From Bordetella pseudohinzii (GTDB lineage: Bacteria > Pseudomonadota > Gammaproteobacteria > Burkholderiales > Burkholderiaceae_B), in NCBI RefSeq assembly GCF_000657795.2, contig NZ_JHEP02000005.1, forward strand, positions 1 through 64,000: DNA of 64,000 bases, written 5' to 3'. The notes below the pieces were generated by a model. The model made no database searches, was not told where the DNA came from, and worked only from the letters and a program-made list of their open reading frames with translations. Every line of letters starts with the position of its first letter. Within the stretch, counting starts at the first letter, position 1. Both the position numbers and the translations under genes were made by a program. Below are positions 1-9,918 of this stretch, piece after piece.

Positions 1-293
1 GGCGGCCGCCACAACGCCTTCGCCGTCAGTCGCCGCGATACGCCAATGCGGGCGGTGTCAGACACCCTGATACGCCGGCCCGCACCCAACCACCCCGCCA
101 CTTGGTGTCTGACACCTCAGGCCACGGCCGCGGCAACGCCTATTGCGGCGGCCGCCACAACGCCTTCGCCGTCAGTCACCGCGATACGCCAATGCGGGCG
201 GTGTCAGACACCCTGATGCGCCGGCCCGCACTGAACCATCCTGCCACTCGGTGTCTGACACCTCGGGCGACGGCGGGCTCGGTGTCTGACACC
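1..293. repeat. 146-bp direct repeat with five copies of a 13-bp palindrome
   Basis: The segment starting at base 1 is repeated from base 147 with only a few changes, giving a period of 146 bp; the left copy may continue outside the window. Each copy carries the palindrome GGTGTC(A/T)GACACC. The five copies lie at 54-66, 104-116, 200-212, 250-262 and 281-293. The central base alternates: A at 54 and 200, T at 104, 250 and 281. No gene is supported here; the short reading frames across it follow the repeat and its high GC. Between the repeat and the gene at 477 I see only a possible -35 hexamer TTGACA at 368-373 without a convincing -10. The role is unknown: a dispersed intergenic repeat or an array of protein-binding sites are both possible. 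Confidence 0.85.
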
Positions 294-476
294 ACGGGTG
301 ACGGCCGCGGCAAGGCCCGTCGTCACGGCGAGGACCGGCCGCTAGTCGGCACAAGGAAAACCCAGGCTTGACAAGGCAGGGCAAGGGCAATGTTTCACTG
401 CGTACCCAAATAACAACGGCTGTCGGGAACGTCCGGCATAGTGCGGTAAGATTGGGCGAATGTATTCGATGGAGCA

Positions 477-851
477 GTGATCGTGAGTGAATCTCCCAAT
501 CCCGTACCGGGTTCCCAATCCCCGGATCTGCGCACGCTGACGCATGTTTCCTACGGCCTGTTTGCGCTGGGCTTCCTGACTGGCGGTATCTTGGGTGTGG
601 CGACGCTCGCGGCCGTGGTGCTGATGTATCTGAAGCGCTCGGATACCGCTGGCACGGTCTATGCCTCGCACTTCGATTGGCTGCTGCGCACGTTCTGGTG
701 GTCGCTGCTCTGGCTGGCGATCAGCTTCGTGTTGATGCTGATCTACATCGGCTGGATCGGCATGGTGGCCGCCGTGATATGGGTGCTCTATCGCTTGATC
801 AAGGGCTGGCTGGCGCTGCTTGAGGGCAATCCTCCGTCCAGCTACGCCTGA
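477..851 (+). CDS. Small integral membrane protein, DUF4870-like
   Basis: A 124-residue protein with a polar N-terminus (about residues 1-24) and three to four hydrophobic segments: about 27-50, 73-92 and 94-115 by eye. The composition and length resemble the DUF4870/YidH-type small membrane proteins common in beta-proteobacteria, whose function is not established. The start chosen is GTG at 477; a second in-frame GTG lies at 483 and is equally possible. The gene stands alone, with the palindromic repeat upstream and a clear intrinsic terminator just downstream at 871-894. Family assignment is by general resemblance only; that it is a real membrane protein is well supported by its hydrophobic pattern. 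Confidence 0.75.
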   Translation: MIVSESPNPVPGSQSPDLRTLTHVSYGLFALGFLTGGILGVATLAAVVLMYLKRSDTAGTVYASHFDWLLRTFWWSLLWLAISFVLMLIYIGWIGMVAAVIWVLYRLIKGWLALLEGNPPSSYA

Positions 852-870
852 GCGGCTATCGACGCCCACA

Positions 871-894
871 AGCCGGCCGCGAGCCGGCTTTTTT
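871..894 (+). terminator. Intrinsic terminator after the membrane protein
   Basis: A 7-bp GC-rich stem, AGCCGGC at 871-877 paired with GCCGGCT at 883-889 around a 5-nt loop, is followed directly by a T-run to 894. It ends transcription 20 bp after the stop of the gene at 477-851. From 895 to 1084 no gene is visible; 940-970 is strongly purine-biased. Confidence 0.85.
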
Positions 895-1084
895 GCGCGT
901 GCGCGCTACCGTGCGACGCGGCGGGCGGGATAGCAAGGGAAGCGAGAGAGGGGAGGCGAGAGAGAGGCGATGCAGGACAGCATGGCCGGGTAGGCAGGAC
1001 AGCGGCTCCCGGCCTGCTTGGGCGGGCACTGGCGGTGCCGCGTGCAAGGAAGGGACGTACGAGGTACGCCCTCGACCCTGCTGC

Positions 1085-1363
1085 TTACTTCAGGTGAGCG
1101 TTGACCAGCTTGGTCAGTTCGAACATCGTGACCTGATCCTTGCCGAAGATGGGGCGCAGCTTGGCGTCGGCGTTGATGTTGCGCTTGTTGCTGGCGTCTT
1201 GCAGGTTGTGCTTTTTGATGTAGTCCCAGATCTTTTTGGTGACCTCGGTACGCGGCACGGCTTCCGAGCCGATGACAGCGGCCAGCTCGGCGCTGGGGGT
1301 CAGGGGCTTCATAAACGCGGCATTCGGTTTGCGCGTGGTCGCGGTTTTGGAGGGTGTGGCCAT
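1085..1363 (-). CDS. SWIB/MDM2-domain protein
   Basis: A 92-residue protein. About residues 15-92 form a SWIB/MDM2 (BAF60b) domain, recognisable by the pattern around PSAELAAVIG, EVTKKIWDYIKKHNLQD and the ending in which a Phe-Glu-Leu-Thr-Lys stretch precedes the last helix. The N-terminus is basic (KTATTRKPN). SWIB domains in bacteria occur alone, as here, or fused to topoisomerase; a role in chromatin-like DNA compaction has been proposed, for instance in Chlamydia, but is not established in this group. The start ATG at 1363 is preceded by AGAAGGAG about 9 nt away, which decides it over a longer upstream frame. It is transcribed divergently from the amidohydrolase at 1512. Confidence 0.88.
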   Translation of the reverse strand: MATPSKTATTRKPNAAFMKPLTPSAELAAVIGSEAVPRTEVTKKIWDYIKKHNLQDASNKRNINADAKLRPIFGKDQVTMFELTKLVNAHLK

Positions 1364-1511
1364 AATGCGGCGCTCCTTCTCTGGATGTTGGAAAAAATGT
1401 CCTGCGGGCCGCAGCATAACGTGTCTCCAGGGTAAAGACAAAGGCATTTATCCTCTGTAGCAACTAAAATCGGCCTATACACACCCCTTCGCCATGTTCC
1501 TGTAACGTCCT

Positions 1512-2705
1512 ATGTACGCACGCTCTCCGCTCGAGTCGATCCGGCTTTTCCATGACGAGTTGACGGCCCTGCGCCGCGATTTGCACGCCCACCCTGAATT
1601 GGGGTTCGAAGAGGTGCGGACTTCCGGCATCGTCGCCGGCGCCCTGGAGGCCCTGGGGGTGGAGGTGCACCGCGGCATCGGCAAGACGGGCGTGGTGGGG
1701 GTGATCCGCGGCAAACGCTGCGATAGCGGTCGGATGATAGGTCTGCGGGCCGATATGGACGCCCTGCCCATGGGCGAGGACAATGATTTCGCGCACAAGT
1801 CCACCAAGCCGGGGCTGATGCATGGCTGCGGCCACGACGGGCATACGGCTGTCTTGCTGGGCGCGGCGCGCTATCTCGCCCAGACGCGCAATTTCGATGG
1901 CACGGCCGTGCTGATCTTCCAGCCGGCCGAGGAGGGCCGTGGCGGCGCCAAGGCCATGATGGACGACGGCCTGTTCGATACCTTCCCCTGTGATGCCATC
2001 TATGCCCTGCACAACTGGCCAGGCCTGCCTCCAGGCACCATAGGCGTTAATTCCGGTCCGATGATGGCGGCGGCCGACCGTTTCGAGATCGTCATCAACG
2101 GCCGGGGCGGGCATGGCGCCCACCCCTACCAGACCATAGACCCCGTGACGGTCGCCGGCCATCTCATCACGGCGCTGCAGACCATTGTGTCGCGCAATGT
2201 GAATCCGCTGGATTCTGCCGTGGTGTCCATCGGCTCGGTCCAGGCCGGCCATCCCGGCGCCATGAGTGTGATTCCGCGCGAGGCCAAGATGGTGGGCACC
2301 GTGCGCACCTTCCGCAAGTCGGTGCAGGAGATGGTCGAGACGCGCATGCGCGAGCTGGCCACCTCGATCGCCGGCGCGTTCGGAGCGACCACCGAGGTGA
2401 ACTATGAGCGCATCTACCCGGCTACGCTCAACACGCCGCAGCACGCCACGCTGGTCGCCGATATCGCCACCGAGATGGTGGGCAAGGATAAGGTCGTGCG
2501 CGATCTGATTCCGTCCATGGGCTCGGAGGATTTTTCGTTTATGCTGCAAGCCAAGCCTGGCGCCTATTTCCGCCTTGGACAAGGCGGAGCGGAGTCGGGC
2601 TGCGTGCTGCACAACTCCCGTTTCGATTTCAATGACGCCGTGATTCCGCTGGGCAGCGCCATGTTCGCCGCCCTGGCCGAGCGCGGCATGCCTTTGGCCG
2701 AGTAA
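1512..2705 (+). CDS. M20 family amidohydrolase (hippurate hydrolase-like)
   Basis: A 397-residue metallo-amidohydrolase of peptidase family M20D, the group that includes hippuricase and N-acyl amino acid deacylases; it likely cleaves an N-acylated amino acid in the cytoplasm. Visible features are the GLRADMDALPM segment, the metal-site motif HGCGHDGHTA (Cys106, His108), the EEG motif with Glu140/Glu141, His167 in HNWPG and a late His367. The substrate cannot be read from sequence. Length is typical of the family. The gene is followed after 12 bp by pyrC and probably shares its transcript. A second member of the family is encoded at 38092-39312. Confidence 0.9.
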   Translation: MYARSPLESIRLFHDELTALRRDLHAHPELGFEEVRTSGIVAGALEALGVEVHRGIGKTGVVGVIRGKRCDSGRMIGLRADMDALPMGEDNDFAHKSTKPGLMHGCGHDGHTAVLLGAARYLAQTRNFDGTAVLIFQPAEEGRGGAKAMMDDGLFDTFPCDAIYALHNWPGLPPGTIGVNSGPMMAAADRFEIVINGRGGHGAHPYQTIDPVTVAGHLITALQTIVSRNVNPLDSAVVSIGSVQAGHPGAMSVIPREAKMVGTVRTFRKSVQEMVETRMRELATSIAGAFGATTEVNYERIYPATLNTPQHATLVADIATEMVGKDKVVRDLIPSMGSEDFSFMLQAKPGAYFRLGQGGAESGCVLHNSRFDFNDAVIPLGSAMFAALAERGMPLAE

Positions 2706-2717
2706 AGGCCCTCATTC

Positions 2718-3776
2718 ATGCCCAACCCTGCTCAACTTTCGATCACCCGCCCCGACGACTGGCACCTGCATCTGCGCGATGGCGCGGCGCTGGAGGCGGT
2801 GGTGGGCGATACGGCGCGCCAGTTCGCGCGCGCCATCATCATGCCCAACCTCAAGCCGCCGGTGACGACCACCGAGCAGGCGCTGGCCTATCGCGAGCGC
2901 ATTGTCGCGGCCTTGAAGAAGACCATGGGCGATACGGTGGATTTCAATCCGCTGATGACGCTCTATCTGACCGACAACACGCCGGCGGCCGAGATCGAGC
3001 GCGCCAAGGCCAGCGGCCAGGTCTATGCCGTGAAGCTATATCCCGCCGGCGCCACGACCAATTCCGATGCCGGCGTCACGGACTTGCTGGGCAAGTGCGG
3101 CGCGGCCCTGGGCGCCCTCGAGAAAGCCGGCATGCCTTTGCTGGTGCATGGCGAAGTCACGGATCCGGCCATCGATGTCTTCGACCGCGAAGCGGTCTTC
3201 ATCGAGCGCGTCATGCAGCCGCTGCGCCGTGCCTACCCTGGCCTGAAGGTGGTGTTCGAGCACATCACCACCAAGGACGGCGCCGAGTATGTGCGTGACG
3301 CCGAGGGGCCGATCGCCGCCACGATCACGCCGCAGCACATGCTGTACAACCGCAATGCGATCTTCCAAGGCGGTGTGCGCCCGCATTGGTATTGCCTGCC
3401 CATTCTCAAGCGCGAAGCGCATCGCCAGGCCCTGGTCGCGGCGGCGACCAGCGGCAGCCCGCGTTTTTTCCTGGGCACCGATAGCGCGCCCCATGCCCGC
3501 GGTCTGAAAGAAAACGCCTGTGGCTGCGCCGGCTGTTATACGGCGTTGCATGCCATGGAGCTTTACGCCACGGCCTTCGAGAACGCGGGCGCCCTGGACA
3601 AGCTCGAAGGCTTTGCCAGCCACCACGGGCCGGATTTCTATGGCCTGCCGCGCAATACGGGCAGCCTGACGCTCTTGCGCGAGGATTTCACCATCCCCGA
3701 GGAAGTGCCTTTCGGCGATACCTCGCTGGTGCCCCTGGCGGCCGGCGAGGCCTTGCGCTGGCGCGTCAAGGGCTGA
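2718..3776 (+). CDS. pyrC: Dihydroorotase
   Basis: A 352-residue class II dihydroorotase, the third enzyme of pyrimidine synthesis, which closes N-carbamoyl-aspartate to dihydroorotate. The zinc-site HxH is visible as WHLHLRD (His16, His18), followed by [13 protein letters not shown], and the metal-bridging carboxylated lysine is expected at Lys106 in [12 protein letters not shown]. The segment [15 protein letters not shown] holds the late catalytic Asp. Length and motif order match E. coli PyrC. It lies 12 bp after the amidohydrolase and converges with uup. Confidence 0.97.
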   Translation: MPNPAQLSITRPDDWHLHLRDGAALEAVVGDTARQFARAIIMPNLKPPVTTTEQALAYRERIVAALKKTMGDTVDFNPLMTLYLTDNTPAAEIERAKASGQVYAVKLYPAGATTNSDAGVTDLLGKCGAALGALEKAGMPLLVHGEVTDPAIDVFDREAVFIERVMQPLRRAYPGLKVVFEHITTKDGAEYVRDAEGPIAATITPQHMLYNRNAIFQGGVRPHWYCLPILKREAHRQALVAAATSGSPRFFLGTDSAPHARGLKENACGCAGCYTALHAMELYATAFENAGALDKLEGFASHHGPDFYGLPRNTGSLTLLREDFTIPEEVPFGDTSLVPLAAGEALRWRVKG

Positions 3777-3801
3777 GGCGCGCGCGGCGGCCCGGGGCGG
3801 C

Positions 3802-5613
<1,812 letters not shown>

Positions 5614-5690
5614 GGGGATTCTGCGCGAAACGTAGCCCGTATTGTCGCAGGAACCGGCCGACGGGGCTGGGTGTACTACAATGCCCGCCG

Positions 5691-6093
5691 CAAGGCAGAT
5701 CGGGCAATCGCGGTGGTTCGTCCATCGAGGAAGGTCCGGACTCCACAGGGCGGGATAGCGGCTAACGGCCGTCCGGCGAGGCGCGCGAGCGTCAAGCCGA
5801 GGAATAGGGCCACAGAGACGAGTCTGCGGGGCGGGCATTCGCAAGAATGCACCGGCACGGCCATCTCCGTGCCGCGGCGGCCGGCAACGGCCTCCGGCAT
5901 CGCAGGGTGAAACGCGGCAACCTCTATCCGGAGCAACACCAAATAGGCATGCGCCGGGCCTTCGGGCCTGAAAGGGCGGCTCGCTCGAGCATGCGGGTAG
6001 GTGGCTAGAGCGTTCCAGCAATGGTTCGCCCAGAGGAATGATTGCCCGCCAGGGCAACCTGGCGTACAGAATCCGGCCTATAGATCTGCTTTG
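5691..6093 (+). ncRNA. rnpB: RNase P RNA, bacterial type A
   Basis: The catalytic RNA that removes 5' leaders from tRNA precursors. It is recognised by the conserved core GAGGAAGGTCCGGACTCCAC near 5727-5746, a later segment GGGTGAAACGCGGCAACCTC, and the terminal ACAGAA at 6066-6071. The ends are fixed by the P1 helix: CAAGGCAGATC at 5691-5701 pairs with GATCTGCTTTG at 6083-6093, allowing one G-U pair. A T-rich run follows at once and probably terminates it. A -10 like hexamer TACAAT at 5677-5682 lies at the right distance for a start near 5690; no good -35 is seen. About 400 nt is normal for beta-proteobacteria. Confidence 0.95.
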
Positions 6094-6231
6094 CTTTTTT
6101 CTTCTTCGCGTCGCGATAGGCCCATGGCCGGCGACCCGCGCCACGACTCCCTTATCCGCCGACTGGTCCGAGCGAGAAACCGCTTGTTTGCGGCCATTTC
6201 TTGACTAAGGACTTTGAGTTCCCTGCGCAAG

Positions 6232-6254
6232 ATCCTGATTTATCAGGATGTTTT
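6232..6254 (+). terminator. Hairpin between rnpB and the dcw cluster
   Basis: A perfect 7-bp stem, ATCCTGA at 6232-6238 with TCAGGAT at 6243-6249 around loop TTTA, is followed by GTTTTC. It looks like a weak intrinsic terminator that insulates the dcw promoter from rnpB readthrough. The rest of 6094-6320 holds no gene. An inverted pair AAGGACTT (6207-6214) and AAGTCCTT (6283-6290) flanks the hairpin. Confidence 0.55.
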
Positions 6255-6320
6255 CTCTGTCCCTTCATTCGCAAGTTGCTCTAAGTCCTTGTTGTGATTG
6301 AAAAATTTGCAACTGCCGGC

Positions 6321-6383
6321 TTGACCCGTCTTGTGCCTTCCCGTAGAGTGGGAAAAAGTAGGAATTTGTGCAATTAAGTGGGG
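6321..6383 (+). promoter_or_regulatory. dcw promoter with 10-bp-phased MraZ boxes
   Basis: A sigma-70 type promoter reads TTGACC (6321-6326), 17-bp spacer, TAGAGT (6344-6349). Overlapping its -10 and running to the mraZ start is a series of elements on an exact 10-bp period: GTGGGA at 6348, GTAGGA at 6358, GTGCAA (degenerate) at 6368 and GTGGGG at 6378. MraZ proteins are known to bind tandem GTGGG-type repeats with about 10-bp phasing upstream of their own gene, in E. coli as a repressor. The arrangement implies autoregulation of the whole cluster. The promoter hexamers are inferred; the repeat phasing is seen directly. Confidence 0.8.
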
Positions 6384-6390
6384 CAAATCT

Positions 6391-6819
6391 GTGTTTCAGG
6401 GAAGCAGCGCGCTCACGTTGGATGCCAAGGGCCGGATCTCGATTCCGACCCGGCATCGTGACGCCCTGGTGTCGCAGGCCGAAGGCCGGCTGACCCTGAC
6501 TCGCCACCCGGACGGCTGTCTGCTGGTCTATCCGCGACCCGAGTGGGAAAAGAAGCGCGAGCAAATCGCGGCTTTCCCGATGTCGGCGCGCGCGCTGCAG
6601 CGGTTGTTGTTGGGTAATGCCCAGGACGTTGAGATCGACGGCTCCGGCCGTGTGCTCATCGCTCCCGAACTGCGCAACGCTTCCGGAATGACGCGCGACG
6701 TGATGCTGCTCGGCATGGGCACGCACTTCGAGCTCTGGGATGCCGCTTCCCTGGCCCGCCGCGAGGCGGAAGATCTGGCCCAGGGGATGCCGGACGTGTT
6801 GAACCAGTTTTCGTTCTGA
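6391..6819 (+). CDS. mraZ: Transcriptional regulator MraZ
   Basis: A 142-residue DNA-binding protein made of two SpoVT-AbrB-like half-domains; the first shows [15 protein letters not shown], the second [16 protein letters not shown], each with the DxxGR(I/V) MraZ signature. It binds the repeats in front of its own gene and controls the division and wall cluster. The start is GTG at 6391, giving [11 protein letters not shown], which matches the usual MraZ N-terminus; the frame is open further upstream but that part runs over the promoter and the boxes. It is followed after 8 bp by rsmH, the conserved order. Confidence 0.95.
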   Translation: MFQGSSALTLDAKGRISIPTRHRDALVSQAEGRLTLTRHPDGCLLVYPRPEWEKKREQIAAFPMSARALQRLLLGNAQDVEIDGSGRVLIAPELRNASGMTRDVMLLGMGTHFELWDAASLARREAEDLAQGMPDVLNQFSF

Positions 6820-6827
6820 AACCGACT

Positions 6828-7901
6828 ATGGAATTCGAACACCGGCCCGTCCTGCTGGAGCCGACGGTGGATGCCTTGTTGCAAGCCGATTTCGGCGGCA
6901 GGGGGGCTTCCCGCAAGCGTTCCCAGGATGAGGCGGCGGCCGAGAGCCGGCGCGCGGGCGGTGTCTTCGTCGACGGGACGTTTGGCCGGGGTGGGCACAG
7001 TCGCGAACTGTTGCGGCGGCTGGGGCCGCAGGCCCGGCTGGTGGTGTTCGATAAAGATCCCCAGGCCATCGCGGTGGCGCAGGAACTGGCCGCCGGGGAT
7101 GGCAGGGTGCAGGTGGTTCATGGGGGCTTTGCCACCATGGCCGAGGAATTGACGGCGCGCGGCATCGATCGGATCGATGGCGTGATGCTGGATCTGGGCG
7201 TGTCGTCGCCCCAGATTGACGATGCCGGCCGGGGGTTCTCGTTCATGCGAGACGGCCCGCTGGACATGCGTATGGATACGAGCCGTGGTCCCACGGTTGC
7301 GGATTGGCTGGCGCAAGCCAGTGTGGAAGAAATGCGGGAGGTGATCGCAGATTATGGCGAAGAACGGTTTGCTTTTCAGGTTGCAAAGGCGATTGCTGCT
7401 CGCCGCGCAACACGGCCGCTGCGCACCACGCTCGAGCTTGCCGAGTGCGTCGCCAGCGCCGTCCGCACGCGCGAAAAGGGGCAGCATCCGGCCACACGCA
7501 CCTTTCAGGCTCTACGGATTTACATCAATCGGGAACTCGAAGAGCTCGCGCGCGCCCTCGCGTCAGCTATAGAGCTGCTTGCCCCAGGGGGGAGGTTGGC
7601 AGTGATCAGTTTTCACTCGCTGGAAGACCGGATGGTCAAGCAGTGCATCGCGGCGGCCGCGAGGCCCGCGGCCGCGCATCCGCGTCTGCCCCTGCGTGAA
7701 AGCGAACTCCCCCAACCCATTCTGCAATCCCTGGGCAAGGTCGTTGCCGACGACGCCGAAGTCGCCGGCAATGCCCGCTCGCGCTCGGCCATTCTGCGCG
7801 CGGCCGAGCGGACCTCGCAGCCGCTGCCGCCGGATGGCGCGGCCGGTTTCGTGCCGGGCGTGCCCGGCGCGGCCGAAGCCAGCAAGGGGAGACGCCGCTA
7901 A
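6828..7901 (+). CDS. rsmH: 16S rRNA (cytosine-1402 N4) methyltransferase
   Basis: A 357-residue SAM-dependent methyltransferase that modifies C1402 in the decoding centre of 16S rRNA. Seen are [14 protein letters not shown] at the N-terminus, the SAM loop [11 protein letters not shown], the [14 protein letters not shown] segment, and [12 protein letters not shown] near the C-terminus. An extra, charged stretch of about 22 residues (about 23-45, [19 protein letters not shown]) separates the N-terminal motif from the SAM loop and is absent from E. coli RsmH; it looks like a flexible insertion. The stop overlaps the ftsL start as TAATG. Confidence 0.95.
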   Translation: MEFEHRPVLLEPTVDALLQADFGGRGASRKRSQDEAAAESRRAGGVFVDGTFGRGGHSRELLRRLGPQARLVVFDKDPQAIAVAQELAAGDGRVQVVHGGFATMAEELTARGIDRIDGVMLDLGVSSPQIDDAGRGFSFMRDGPLDMRMDTSRGPTVADWLAQASVEEMREVIADYGEERFAFQVAKAIAARRATRPLRTTLELAECVASAVRTREKGQHPATRTFQALRIYINRELEELARALASAIELLAPGGRLAVISFHSLEDRMVKQCIAAAARPAAAHPRLPLRESELPQPILQSLGKVVADDAEVAGNARSRSAILRAAERTSQPLPPDGAAGFVPGVPGAAEASKGRRR

Positions 7902-8188
7902 TGGGTCGTGCCAGCCTCATCGTTGCCGCCTTGCTGATGCTCTCGGCCATCTCCCTGGTGACGAGCCGCTATCAGTCGCGCCAGCTCTATATAGAGCTGG
8001 GGCGCGGCCAGGCTGAGGCCCGCGATCTGGACACCAACTGGCGCCGCCTGCAGCTCGAGCGCGCCGAGCTGGCCCGCAATGCCCGGGTCGATCGCGCCGC
8101 GCGCGACGATCTCAAGATGATTCCCATCGTGCCCGATCGCACGATCTATATGGCGCAGCCGGCCGCCGCGGCGGGAGGCGGGCAATGA
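7901..8188 (+). CDS. ftsL: Cell division protein FtsL
   Basis: A 95-residue bitopic membrane protein. One N-terminal transmembrane helix (about 3-21) is followed by a periplasmic coiled-coil-forming helix rich in Leu/Arg/Glu. It acts in the FtsQLB complex that activates the FtsWI septal synthase. The sequence is poorly conserved in the family, so the call rests on size, topology and its place between rsmH and ftsI. It overlaps both neighbours by a few bases (TAATG before, ATGA after), indicating coupled translation. Confidence 0.9.
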   Translation: MGRASLIVAALLMLSAISLVTSRYQSRQLYIELGRGQAEARDLDTNWRRLQLERAELARNARVDRAARDDLKMIPIVPDRTIYMAQPAAAAGGGQ

Positions 8189-9918
8189 GGCGCGTGCCCT
8201 TCTTCGACAATCCGGTGCTGCGCGGGCAACTGCCCATGTGGCGCGCGCGCCTGGTGCTGATATTGCTGTTTGCCGGTTTGCTGGTGCTGGCCGGCCGCGC
8301 CCTGTTCCTGCAAGGCCTGTCCAATGAGTTCCTGCAGCAGCAAGGCGAGCGGCGCTATGAGCGCACCCTGACCCTGGCGGCCACGCGCGGCAAGATCATG
8401 GACCGCAACAACGTCGTGCTGGCCTCCAGCGTGCCGGCCCGCGCCATCTGGGCCATTCCCGAGGACGCCAAGGTCGCCACGCCCGAGCAGATCAACACGC
8501 TGGCCAAGCTGCTGGATACGCCGGCCGCCGAACTGCGCCGCCGGCTCACGGACGAGGACCGCAATTTCGTCTATATCAAGCGCCAGGTGCCGATGGATGT
8601 GGCCGAGAAGATCAAGCAGATGGCGTTGCCCGGCATACACCAGCAGCCGGAATCGCGCCGCTACTACCCTGAGGGCGAAGTGACCGCCCATATCGTGGGC
8701 TTCAACAACGTCGAAGACCAGGGCCAGGAAGGCGTGGAGCTGACCTTTAACCAGCAGCTCTCCGGCCGCCCCGGCACCCGCCGCGTGATCAAGGACCGTC
8801 TGGGGCGCGTCATCGAGGATGTGCAGGCGGTGACCTTGCCGGTCGACGGGCGCGATCTGCGCCTGTCCATCGATACCCGGCTGCAATACCTGGTCTACAA
8901 GGAACTGCAGGCCGCGCTGGACAAGCACCAGGCGCGCGCCGCCACGGCCGTGGTGCTGGACGTGCATACCGGCGAAGTCCTGGCCTTGGCCAACCTGCCT
9001 TCCTACGATCCCAACCGCCGCGAAAATTGGAAGGTCTCCACGCTGCGCAATCAGGCGATCACGGACACCTTCGAGCCGGGCTCCATCATGAAGCCCTTCA
9101 CGGCGGCCCTGGCCTTGGACCTGGGCCGGATCTCCACCTCGACCACCTTCGACACCGGCAATGGGCGTTTCCAATACCAGGGCTCCACGATCAGCGATGT
9201 CAGCCGCAACGGCGTGCTGGACGTGGCCGGGGTGCTGCGCCGCTCCAGCAATATCGGCATGACCATGATTTCCGAGAAGCTGCAGGCTCGCGAGATGTGG
9301 GATCGCTTCACCGAGCTGGGCCTGGGACAGGCTCCGCAGCTGGGTTTCCCGGGCGCGGCGCCCGGACGCCTGCGTCCCTGGGACCGCTGGCGCCTGATCG
9401 AGAAGGCGACGATGGCCTACGGTTATGGCCTGTCGGTGTCGCTGCTGCAAGTGGCGCGCGCCTATACCGTGTTCGCGCGCGACGGCGATATGGTTTCCTT
9501 GACCCTGGTCAAGCGTGACAGCGATCCGACCAGTGTGAAGATCTATACCCCCAAAACCGCCGGCTTGATCCGCGCCATGCTGGAGGCCGCGGCCGGCCCC
9601 GATGGCGCCAAGGCGGCCCAGGTGCAGGGCTACCGGGTGGCCGGCAAGAGCGGCACGGCGCGCAAGATCGTCGACGGCAAGTACAGTCTGCAGCGGTATC
9701 GCAGTTCTTTCGTGGGCTTTGCCCCGGTGTCCAATCCCAAGGTGGTCGTGGCCGTGTCCATCGACGAGCCGCAGGTGGGCGGATATTACGGCGGGGCCAT
9801 CGCCGCGCCCGTGTTCTCCAGCATCGTGGGCGGCACGCTGCGCCTGATGGGCGTGCAGCCCGACGCGCCGTTCGAGTCCACCATCGTCGCGGGTGTCGAA
9901 GGCGGGGGGGGGCGATGA
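8185..9918 (+). CDS. ftsI: Septal peptidoglycan transpeptidase (PBP3)
   Basis: A 577-residue class B penicillin-binding protein that cross-links septal peptidoglycan. A short cytoplasmic tail and one transmembrane helix (about 22-42) precede the dimerisation domain and the transpeptidase. The active-site triad is intact: Ser300 in GSIMK, the SSN motif at 354-356, and KSGTA starting at Lys488. Length is normal. The stop overlaps the murE-murF start as ATGA. It works with FtsW encoded downstream. Confidence 0.97.
   Translation: MRRVPFFDNPVLRGQLPMWRARLVLILLFAGLLVLAGRALFLQGLSNEFLQQQGERRYERTLTLAATRGKIMDRNNVVLASSVPARAIWAIPEDAKVATPEQINTLAKLLDTPAAELRRRLTDEDRNFVYIKRQVPMDVAEKIKQMALPGIHQQPESRRYYPEGEVTAHIVGFNNVEDQGQEGVELTFNQQLSGRPGTRRVIKDRLGRVIEDVQAVTLPVDGRDLRLSIDTRLQYLVYKELQAALDKHQARAATAVVLDVHTGEVLALANLPSYDPNRRENWKVSTLRNQAITDTFEPGSIMKPFTAALALDLGRISTSTTFDTGNGRFQYQGSTISDVSRNGVLDVAGVLRRSSNIGMTMISEKLQAREMWDRFTELGLGQAPQLGFPGAAPGRLRPWDRWRLIEKATMAYGYGLSVSLLQVARAYTVFARDGDMVSLTLVKRDSDPTSVKIYTPKTAGLIRAMLEAAAGPDGAKAAQVQGYRVAGKSGTARKIVDGKYSLQRYRSSFVGFAPVSNPKVVVAVSIDEPQVGGYYGGAIAAPVFSSIVGGTLRLMGVQPDAPFESTIVAGVEGGGGR

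Noticed and set aside
102-371. Open frame across the palindromic repeat
   Set aside because: Its translation repeats because the DNA repeats; there is no ribosome site and no plausible protein composition.
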